A DNA stretch of 64,000 bases from Salinarimonas sp. (GTDB lineage: Bacteria; Pseudomonadota; Alphaproteobacteria; Rhizobiales; Beijerinckiaceae), in assembly GCF_040111675.1 (NCBI RefSeq), contig NZ_CP157794.1, positions 4,175,501-4,239,500 on the forward strand, read 5' to 3'. The notes beneath the pieces were generated by a model. That model worked only from the letters and a program-made list of their open reading frames with translations. It was not told the DNA's origin and did not search any database. The position numbers were made by a program, and so were the translations under genes. Below, one piece after another: positions 18,701 to 23,300 of the stretch (positions are counted from its first letter, which is position 1; every line of letters starts with the position of its first letter).

Positions 18701-20396
18701 GCGCATGGTCGCGCTGGGCGGGGCGACCGAGGCCGCCATCTGGTCGAACTACAAGGACATGGGCGCCCTGCGCGGCGACGAGCGCAGCGTGCCCTACGGC
18801 CGCCCCCTGGCCAACCAGGCCTTCCACGTGCTCGATCCGCACGGGCGCCCGCGGCCGGACTGGGTGCCGGGCGAGCTGCACATCGGCGGGGCGGGCCTCG
18901 CCCGGGGCTATTGGCGCGACCCGGCGCGCACGGCGGAGCGCTTCGTGCCGCATCCGCGCACCGGCGAGCGGCTCTATCGCACCGGCGACATGGGGCGCTA
19001 CCTGCCCGACGGCGAGATCGAGTTCCTCGGGCGCCGCGACACCCAGGTCAAGATCCAGGGGCATCGCATCGAGCTGGCCGAGATCGAGGCGGCCCTGGCC
19101 CGCCATCCCCGGGTCGGCCGGTCCGTCGCCGCCGCGCCGGGGCCGCGCGGGCAGCGCCGGCTCGCCGCATGGGTCACCCCCGACGGATCGAACGCCCCCC
19201 CGGACGAGGCCGAGCTGCGCCGGCATCTGGCCGAGACCCTGCCCGCCCACATGATCCCCGCCCGGATCGCCGTCCTCGATCGCCTGCCGCTGACCGCCAA
19301 CGGAAAGGTCGACCGCAACGCCCTCCCGGACCTCTCCGAGCCGGCGCCGGCGCGAAGCGGCGGCGCCGAGGGCGCGCGCCCGTCCCCGGCGGCCGCGCGC
19401 ATCGCCGCCGCCTGGGCCGAGGTGCTCGGCCTGCCCGAGATCGGACGAGACGACGACTTCTTCCGGCTGGGCGGCGATTCCGTCCTGGCCGCGCGCATCG
19501 TCGTGCGCCTGCGCGAGGACCACGGCCTCGCGATCTCCATCCGAACCCTCTTCGAGAACCCGACACCCGCGGCACTCGCTCGCACCCTCGAGCACGAACC
19601 CGAGACCAAGACGAAACCCGCCGCCAGGGCGGGCGACTGGGACGCCATCGTCTCCGAGCTGGCCCGGCCACAGCGCGCGCGCGCGGGCGACGCGGCCGGC
19701 GCGACCGTCACGCCCGGCACGGGGCGCCCCGAGATCGACATCGGCGTGGCGGAAGCGAGGCTCGCCTTCGAGGCGGCAGCGATCCTCGGGCGTCGCAATC
19801 ACCGGGTCTTCGCGCCCGACGACGTCCCCGTCGCGCACCTGGCCGGCCTGCTCTCGGCCGTCCGGTCCGTTCCCGCCGCGGGCCGGCCGAAGCTCGCATA
19901 CGCCTCCGCCGGAGGGCTCTATCCGGTCGGCGTCCTCCTCACGGTCCACGGCGACGGGGAGCGCAGCCGCGTGCCGGACCTGCGGCCGGGCACGTACCGC
20001 TTCGACCCGGGCACGACACGGCTTTCCCTGCTGACCGAGGGCTTCGCGCTTCCCGTCGAGAGCTACGGCGACCTGAACCGAACCGTGGCGGCCGCGGCGG
20101 CCTTCACGATCCTCCTCGTCGCCGACCTCGACGCGATCGCTCCGACCTACGGCCGCGATTCGTTCCGGTTCGCGCTGATCGAGACCGGTGCGATGACGCA
20201 GGTCCTGGAGATGCAGGCGGCGCGGCTCGAGCTCGGCCTGTGCCACATCGGGACCCTCGCGCTGGACGAGCATCGCGACGCGTTCGCGCTCACGGATCGG
20301 CACATGCTCATGCACACGCTCGTCGGCGCCGCCGCGTTCCGCGACGCCGCCGCGACGAACCGAGGCGCACGCGCGTGGACGGAGGAGGAGATATGA
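3738..20396 (+). CDS. NRPS1: modules 1-5, C-A-T-C-A-T-Cy-A-T-C-A-T-Cy-A-T-Ox
   Basis: The protein has 5552 residues. Approximate domains: C1 34-460 (HHILIDFWS at 159), A1 482-970, T1 (Ser1026), C2 1083-1510 (HH1214), A2 1528-2020, T2 (Ser2064), Cy1 2118-2545, A3 2572-3075, T3 (Ser3125), C4 3175-3620 (HH3320), A4 3642-4140, T4 (Ser4183), Cy2 4235-4665 (DxxxxDxxS intact at 4377-4385), A5 4695-5200, T5 (Ser5248), FMN oxidase 5300-5545. Pocket codes read by eye: A1 DLTSLLEVGK (Asn-like), A2 DPRNLLVQIK (not recognised), A3 and A5 DLWNLSLIWK (Cys), A4 DFTKLLHVGK (Asp-like, weak). C1, next to FAAL-ACP, is probably the acylating starter. The Cy domains would condense and cyclise Cys to thiazolines and Ox would make thiazole. 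Cy1 carries Ser2259 in place of the first motif Asp. A3-T3 and A5-T5 are almost identical DNA. The stop overlaps the NRPS2 start (ATGA). The chain ends in an acidic WTEEEI tail, possibly a docking peptide. Confidence 0.97.
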   Translation: MTAPQSAFALLRQARDRLDVTVGDPLRPVDRDEPLLLSPGQEALWHLHEVSGSGAAYTVHSLHRLTGPLDADRLSRAVSALARRHEILRTRFPLSASGPIQHIEESGPPLVIDAVAESGLLERVGAEIAKPFDIQEAVPARWFLFELAPERHALLVVMHHILIDFWSYKILLEHLSAEYAADGTAASPAAAAIQYADYAAWQRRQEKLHGDRLATWVERLAGTSSDAALPYERPRPPRQSFRGANVRLELSGTTTTALRGLASMEGATLFHVLLAGLQATLRRLGGAEDLVVGTPVAGRSHPASRDLIGYFLNTLALRADLGGDPSFGQLVRRARTITLDALARDDVPFGRVVEALGIARDASRQPLFQVMLNLQSVPRGALSLPGIAAEEVWHPTAGAKYDLTIDVLERGDALHLTLEYAADLFEPRGMEGFGKALCAVLEAVAADPALPLSRLPLVVGPDRARLIASELGRPTAAPTSVVDSVLERARLEPRRVALRQGSFALTFAELADRSGRLAGLLARRGVARGDVVAIRMERSIAQLVTMLAAWRCGAAWTAIDPDSPSDRVAGMLRDSGARLVVEDRPSPDGRDGVPALCWSDDDLADCEPPASARHEICDLAYVTFTSGTTGRPKGVAIPHSALANYLANAAARFDARGGGAHVSSPAFDLALTNMFAPLVAGGCCEILADGVAELASRLLDGRRYGFLSLTTSHLRMLTALIGERPASGGARILVLGAEAVHPEDVRAWVRCCGPTRVVNEYGPTETTVGCSFFAIDMRTPEDDVRCGPSGTVPIGGPMDAITMHVVDADGETVPAGGTGRLTIGGAGLAWGYLGRPGLTAEAFRPDPRGGGGRLYDTGDVVRRLSDGALEFCGRADRQLKVNGVRIEPAEIEACLLSHPAVTATHVAARPAQDGRRTLVAWVAAEGVGEEMLRSHLAQRLPRAMIPSAVVIRDRLPLTRGGKLDIGALEREAPVSADADPDGGARDAMPVPADPSIVAAVAQAWAKALGRGAVAPDADVFRLGADSISAVRAFAVLREAYPDLRLRQVFDRRTPRGLAADLASSRAGDVGGQVTPLDGPVSHATHRPASSAQKRLWLQARMFPDDTSHHVSACLLIRGALDRGTLADALSRLRARHEILDAVVAPVGDDDIAFEIGNRPLPLRMEDAPFADEAARTAWLRERIAEPFTLTRGPLWRVTARRIAPDQHLVLLTMHHIVTDGWSVAILLEELLEECAAALDGREVALPAPGRSFFDCAADDASSESDAASARYWKRTLEGVPTILDMPTDAPRPEVRSFAGESVAMRLADDVVDGLRRVADARGTTLNVVVLAAFSLLLARLSGQSDFCIGLPCAGREDARDLRSVGLYVAMAPIRVRPRPEARFEEFVGDVRDTVLGAVENQRYALERIIADLAPPRDPRMHPLYQVVFNGLGARATSARSGELHAELVPVPETTSKVDLTLYVVEPDGRVDLQIVYNAQLFVRERMTAFGDQLRGLLEAAAADPSRALQAYALPATTPARLDRRDARPPVGFLARLEAALTAHAARTALVSPDATWSYAEVDARAQALAQALTEQDATRAPVAVICGREPSATVAMLACLRAARPFCLLDAELPRPYLESRIRSARPSVVLAKQAHAAADVGGLPVWPLERVTRRAAEGSGPVRPSPAPAEAESERVAYLAFTSGSTGEPKLVASPLSALDAFSIGYLDELGIAARDRCAALSAVGHDPFLRDALIPLAAGAMICFPDAGSTLGERLGEWLASSSVTVANTSVSRLRTLAPNHMRRATALRMLLLGGERLEVAAVGPLLAERPDLRVLNVYGTTETPQIVAYGELRATTARDCPLTDVAPGSAIALLTPDGRPAGVGEVAEICALGASLALGYANDVRGTAERFLPAPGGRAYRTGDLGRIGPDGALTVLGRLDDELNIRGHRIHPAEVTACLLRLPGIRDAFVTAQSGHGGEPVLTAWIMPSSAGVDETQLARHARETMPSHLRPGRFLVCDDLPRLPGGKVDRRALLAARAPVRERPASGAIEARVAGAMARTLGVDGLGAQDDFFQLGGHSLLAPRLCAELERAFGVEIGLLDLFRDPSVGGLAATIARRQAEGSSGGHAASVTTHDPERRHEPFPLTDLQAAYWIGRSGDFEISGAGARTYVEIEMSDLDVDRFRKAWSRVVERHDMLRAIVLETGRQQVLRDPPVHEIPVHDLADLTDAEAIARVEALRTRIETRVHDPARWPLFDVAISKLPGPSFRLHIGISLLICDAWSIGVLERDLATFYADPDAPLPPLPIGFRDFAVAEAARVGQPAYLKARAYWTARMDALPAGPELPILAEPGAVARTRFERSRVSVDARAWEALKRACRTRGLTPTGLVLAAFVEILGLHAADDRFLLTLTLFNREPRHPRIADIVGDFTSVSVFEAPCGAGSFEELARTVQERLWTDLDNRAFNGIEVLRELTRRRGGARAAAPVVFTSLLGLEEARGRRLPGAVVYRSGQTPQVSLDCIVHEQDGGLAIEWNTVADLFPCGLIAGMQELFRSRLEALADLADWDVALVEGLASGQAERRSAANATVVARESRRLEAGFLAWSARDPERLAVVDPRGGVSYGALRAQAAAVAAALAGEPGEVVGVVMDRGREQPAALLGALWAGRAYLPATPDLPTARLGSLIADGGVRTVLTQSWLAEAMSWPEGVRVVAVDRLAPVDGDPPGLLAAGEARAGAEALAYVIYTSGSTGRPKGVAVSHAAAWNTIADVNARFGVTQRDRVLSVSALSFDLSVWDVFGLLSCGGAVVLPAPSERPDPADWLARMQAHGVSVWNSAPALLEITLAEAGAHAPGLAGLRLALVSGDWVAVDLAQRLRRHAPDVRMVALGGATEAAIWSNYKDMGALRGDERSVPYGRPLANQAFHVLDPHGRPRPDWVPGELHIGGAGLARGYWRDPARTAERFVPHPRTGERLYRTGDMGRYLPDGEIEFLGRRDTQVKIQGHRIELAEIEAALARHPRVGRSVAAAPGPRGQRRLAAWVTPDGSNAPPDEAELRRHLAETLPAHMIPARIAVLDRLPLTANGKVDRNALPDLSEPAPARSGGAEGARPSPAAARIAAAWAEVLGLPEIGRDDDFFRLGGDSVLAARIVVRLREDHGLAISIRTLFENPTPAALARTLEHEPETKTKPAARAARRIPRSPRAGVFQASLAQESIFVAEQVAGDPSLYLLPMAIRIHGALDVEALQDAVRRLVHRHEPLRTSFAWRDDRLVQTVAATAQPAFVVDEIDPRSSDDEEDRVWRVIEAESAATFDPGALPLVRFRLIRTAPERAVLVATFHHLIADALSFQVLLRDLDAFYRMITTGDAEPPPAPDVQLADFADWQRSAERAERLPREIAYWTTSLSGLPPRLELPVDRPERIGAGHAAHWIDCPVDAATAAAVRRFAAEHGHSLFAVLLAAWSATLARIGGVDDLAVAVPVSGRDDPELQDVVGCFVNTVLVRAPLEDDPSLATLAARIAARALDAAEHGGVPLERILEALGAERAGGRAPLAQTSFVMQPASHGVDRIGPCAVELVPTREGRARYDLTLSVTPARDDWTARLKYDEHLFTPAAARTIAGLFAELLAQAAVRPDVPLGRITLAPAPATDQSRPPPRACADGRTVPERIVAIAEHLPDAVAVRSTDGSLSRAQLVRLAERVAGRLQRLGCEVENLVAVLMPSRIELAPVLLGVWRAGGAYLPLDPDLPKARLAEILETAGASLLIVADDAAAAQWASDGLPVTTLDALLGEAPDPEPAPSPTPIDPAGLAYVIYTSGSTGRPKGVEVEHRQLAAYLEALWLRHPELQTDGFAVAQSAAVDFGLTVFWGGLANGVCVHLMRDVASDAVAFGHYMAAHRIGGLKISPSHLDALLQAAPEPADLMPASVLMLGGESTSWDAVDRYLELRPDLTLLNHYGPTETTVGAITADLRRVARGRRVPLGRPLPHARVFVADKHLRPAPVGAVGELCIGGAGVARGYRGQPAATAGAFLPDAAGEAAGRRIYRTGDLARVRPDGEIEFLGRADAQIKIRGYRVEPAEVEARLRRLAGIGQATTRLFRSGGQELFVAYVVPDGEGYEESGSLAALRDQLPSYMVPSALVSLDALPLLPNGKVDRLRLPPPASADRPADRGPRTETERLLAALFEEALGTVPGRDDDFFRLGGHSLSAMQLLAAVRRSTGVAVRMSDFFGNPSVEGLARLVAEARIEGVASARAERVDPDPEGRFEPFPLTEIQQAYWIGRTGEFELGNTSAHAYWEYDATQLDLARLERALRRVIERHDMLRAIVLPSGELRVLEAPPPFEIGVVDARGTAPEEAEAVIDGVRASLESEVFDLSRWPLFDVRAVLLDGGRVRLHFSVDIIIGDAWSFIVLSRELADFYADPDREASPLPLTFRDYVLAMERAKDGLDAARARDYWRERLDSLPGPALLPMLRDPASITKPRFERTRLRLEAPTWSRLKARAARERVTPSALVLAVYAEVLASYAESGRFVLNLTLFNRVPVHPDINRVVGDFTSVVLVEVDAAPTRTFGALVRSVQERLWRDLDNRQCSGVEVMRMMTARRGGARYAAPLVFTSMFGSETLARDLSPASLPITLVKREGQTPQAWIDHMVVEEDGALLSVWNTVADLFPCGLIAGMQELFRSRLEALADLADWDVALVEGLASGQAERRSAANATVVARESRRLEAGFLAWSARDPERLAVVDPRGGVSYGALRAQAAAVAAALAGEPGEVVGVVMDRGREQPAALLGALWAGRAYLPATPDLPTARLGSLIADGGVRTVLTQSWLAEAMSWPEGVRVVAVDRLAPVDGDPPGLLAAGEARAGAEALAYVIYTSGSTGRPKGVAVSHAAAWNTIADVNARFGVTQRDRVLSVSALSFDLSVWDVFGLLSCGGAVVLPAPSERPDPADWLARMQAHGVSVWNSAPALLEITLAEAGAHAPGLAGLRLALVSGDWVAVDLAQRLRRHAPDVRMVALGGATEAAIWSNYKDMGALRGDERSVPYGRPLANQAFHVLDPHGRPRPDWVPGELHIGGAGLARGYWRDPARTAERFVPHPRTGERLYRTGDMGRYLPDGEIEFLGRRDTQVKIQGHRIELAEIEAALARHPRVGRSVAAAPGPRGQRRLAAWVTPDGSNAPPDEAELRRHLAETLPAHMIPARIAVLDRLPLTANGKVDRNALPDLSEPAPARSGGAEGARPSPAAARIAAAWAEVLGLPEIGRDDDFFRLGGDSVLAARIVVRLREDHGLAISIRTLFENPTPAALARTLEHEPETKTKPAARAGDWDAIVSELARPQRARAGDAAGATVTPGTGRPEIDIGVAEARLAFEAAAILGRRNHRVFAPDDVPVAHLAGLLSAVRSVPAAGRPKLAYASAGGLYPVGVLLTVHGDGERSRVPDLRPGTYRFDPGTTRLSLLTEGFALPVESYGDLNRTVAAAAAFTILLVADLDAIAPTYGRDSFRFALIETGAMTQVLEMQAARLELGLCHIGTLALDEHRDAFALTDRHMLMHTLVGAAAFRDAAATNRGARAWTEEEI
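10090..11371 (+). other. Domain Cy1 of NRPS1: heterocyclization domain with altered motif
   Basis: The domain is identified as Cy rather than C by PFPLTDLQAAYWIGR at its start, LTLFNREP, GDFTS and GQTPQ near its end, and by its position before a Cys-activating A domain. The family motif DxxxxDxxS reads S-LLIC-DAWS (Ser2259, Asp2264, Ser2267), so the first Asp is Ser. Cy2 in the same protein keeps both Asp residues. Confidence 0.85.
11286..13263 (+). repeat. Cys A-T block, copy 1 (1978 bp)
   Basis: It covers the end of Cy1, all of A3 and all of T3. It repeats at 17655-19632 with a constant offset of 6369. The one difference I found is synonymous (G at 12155, A at 18524). Such identity implies very recent duplication or ongoing gene conversion. 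Confidence 0.93.
16440..17740 (+). other. Domain Cy2 of NRPS1: heterocyclization domain
   Basis: It has an intact DxxxxDxxS motif (Asp4377, Asp4382, Ser4385) and the Cy features IQQAYWIGR, LTLFNRVP, GDFTS and GQTPQ. It precedes the Cys-type A5 and the terminal oxidase, so this ring is the one most likely to become a thiazole. Its last roughly 85 bp belong to the long repeat shared with the end of Cy1. Confidence 0.88.
17655..19632 (+). repeat. Cys A-T block, copy 2 (1978 bp)
   Basis: It covers the end of Cy2, A5 and T5. The sequence diverges from copy 1 immediately after: copy 1 enters domain C4 and copy 2 enters the oxidase domain. Confidence 0.93.
19632..20393 (+). other. Ox domain of NRPS1: FMN-dependent azoline oxidase (SagB/nitroreductase-like)
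   Basis: About 250 residues follow T5. Landmarks are RRNHRVF near the start, YASAGGLYP in the middle and ALIETGAMTQ...LELGLCHIG near the end, the pattern of FMN-binding SagB-type dehydrogenases that oxidise thiazolines or oxazolines to aromatic azoles. It is the only oxidase for two Cy modules. It begins exactly where the duplicated A-T block ends, so it looks appended at a recombination boundary. Confidence 0.85.
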
Positions 20397-23300
20397 CCAC
20401 GTCCGGCTGGCGGAGCCTTCCGCATGCGAGCCTGCTCGATTTCGGCCGGCTCGTCGCCGAGTTGGATCGGCGCGAGATCGGCATCGCGAATGTCGGCGGC
20501 AGGCTGCGCCTACGCTATCCCGAGGGCGCCCTCGACGAGGCGACGCGGCGCGAGATCGCGAGCCGAAGGGACGAGATCCTGCCCATCCTGGAGCACGTCG
20601 AGCGCGTCGAGCCGGCGGCCTTCGCGCAAGAGCGCCTCTGGGCCATGGAGCGGACGGCGGATCTCGGGGGCGCGTTCGTGATCGGCGGCGCCGCCCGGTT
20701 CGAGAGCGGCCTGGACGGCGCGCGTCTCGCCGAAGCCTGGAGCCGCGTCACGAAGCGGCACGGCGCGCTGCGCACGGCCGTCGCGGAGCTGGACGGAGCC
20801 GTTCGGCAGATCGTCCTGCAGCACGGCGAGGCGATGGCGCACGCGCGGCACGCCGATCTCGTTGCCGCCATCCGGGCGGCCGAAGACGACGTCACGCGCC
20901 CGTTCACCTTCGACGCCCCCCTGGCGCGCGCGACGCTGCACCGTATCGACGGCCCGGGCTGCGTCGTGGCGATCGCGATGCATCACATCGTCTCGGACGC
21001 GCCCTCCCTGAGGGTCGTGTGGCGCGACTTGCTCGGCTTCTACGACGGCACCCTCGACGATGCGGCGGAGCCGGCGCAGTTCTGGCGGTTCGCGGTGCGC
21101 GAACGGGCGGTCGAGACCGGCGATCGACTGCAGCGAATGTCCGAATTCTGGACGAACCATCTGCGTGACGCGACGCCGGACTGCATCCTTCCCTGGGATC
21201 GCCCGCGCCCCGCGGTCCAGTCCTTCGAGGGCGCGAGCCTCGGCATCGCGCTCGACCAGGAGCTCTCGGACGGATTCCGCGCACTCTGCCGCACCGTGGG
21301 AGCGACGCCCTACACGGTGTTCCTGGCCGCGTTCCAGATCCTGCTGGCGCGCTGGTCGTCGCAGCCTTCGGTCTGCGTCGGCATACCCGTGGGGCTGCGG
21401 GACGAAACCGAGCTCGCCGACGCCGTCGGATATCTGGTCAACACCGTCGTCTCCTGCGGTCGCCCATCGGCTCGCGAGTCCTTCGCCACGTTCGTACGCC
21501 GCGTCCAGACCGATCAGGCGGCGTCCTTCGACCACCGTACGATGCCGCTGGAGCTGCTCGCACGAAATCTCCGTCGCCCGAGGAGCCTGGACCGACACCC
21601 CCTGTTCCAGGTGATGTTCGTGCATCACGCCGCGCGAGAGGACGCCCGTGCCCTGCGGTGTGCGGGCGCTCGCCTCCTGCGCTGGCCCGCGCGTTTCGCC
21701 CAGTGCGACCTTCATCTCACCACGCGCGAAGAGGACGGCCGCTTTCATCTCTCGTGGGAATACGCCACGGCCCTGTTCGACCGTGAGACGGTGGAGCGCC
21801 TGTCGGAGGGGCTGACGGCGCTGCTCGGGGAGGCGGCGGCGCGGCCGGAGGCGCCGGTGGGCTCGCTGGCGGTGATGCCGGAGCGGGAGCGTCGGCGCGT
21901 GGTGGAGGCGTTCAACGCCACGCGCGACGAGACGATCGAGACGGCGGTGCGGGTGGACGATCTCGTGCTGGCGCAGGCGCGGCGCAGCCCGGCGGCGACG
22001 GCGGTGCGCTGCGGGACGCGCAGCCTCGCCTATGCCGAGCTGGAAGAGGCCGCGCAGGCCCTGGCGGTGCGCCTCTCCCGGGCGGGGGTCGGCCGCGGGG
22101 CGGTGGTGGGCGTGTGCCTGGAGCGCTGCCTGGAGCTGCCGGCGGCGCTGCTCGGCATCCTGCGCGCGGGCGCCGCCTACCTGCCCCTCGACCCGGAGCT
22201 GCCGCCCGAGCGGCTGCGCTTCATGGCGCGGGACGCCGGCTGTGCGGCCGTGGTGACCACGCGCGCCCTCTCCGGGACCGCCCCGGAAGAGGGCGCCCGC
22301 CTGCTCCTCGACGAGCCGGAGAGCGATCCCCGCGCGCCCCGCCCCGCGGACGCGGGCGGCGGGCCGCTCGATCCCGCCTACGTGATCTACACGTCGGGCT
22401 CCACCGGACGCCCCAAGGGCGTCGTCGTCCCCCATGCCGGCGTCGTCAACCGCCTCGTCTGGATGCAGCGCCAGTACGGCCTCGGTCCCCACGACCGCGT
22501 CCTGCAGAAGACGCCCCTCGGCTTCGACGTCTCGGTATGGGAGCTCTTCGCCCCGCTGATCGCCGGCGCCGAGCTGGTGATGGCGCGCCCGGGCGGGCAT
22601 CGCGACCCGGGCTACCTCGCCGAGGAGATCGCGCGCTCCGGCGTCACCGTCCTGCATTTCGTGCCCTCGATGCTGCGCCAGTACGCGGCCACGGCGCCGG
22701 CCCGCGACGGCGTGCGCCTGGTCGTCGCCTCGGGCGAGGCGCTCGGCGCCGACCAGCCCGCCGCCGCCGCGCGCTGCTTCCCGAACGCGGCCGTGCACAA
22801 CCTCTACGGCCCGACGGAGGCCTCGGTGGACGTGAGCTGGTGGGCGTGCGACCCGGCTGCGACGGACCCCGTCCCGATCGGGCGGCCGATCGCCAACATG
22901 CGCCTCTACGTGCTCGACGCGGGCGGGGAGCCGTGCCCGGTCGGGGTCGTGGGCGAGCTCCACATCGCCGGCGTGGGCCTGGCCCAGGGCTATCTCGGCC
23001 GTCCCGGACAGACCGCCGAGCGCTTCCTGCCGGACCCGTTCGGGCCCCCCGGCGGCCGCCTCTACCGCACCGGCGACCTGGCGCGCTGGCGCCGCGACGG
23101 CGCCCTCGACTATCTCGGGCGCAACGACGACCAGGTGAAGATCCGCGGCCATCGCATCGAGCTCGGCGAGGTCGAGGCCGCCCTCGCCGCCGCCCCCGGC
23201 GTGCGCGCCGCCGCCGTCGCCGCCCGCCCCGATCCCGCCGGCGCCACCCGCCTCGTCGGCTACCTCGTCGGGGAGACCGGAGCGGCCGCCCTCGACCGCG

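Noticed and set aside
17036-20392. Upstream extension of the NRPS2 frame
   Set aside because: The frame is open, but protein-like sequence with a docking domain starts only at the ATG at 20393, which overlaps the NRPS1 stop.
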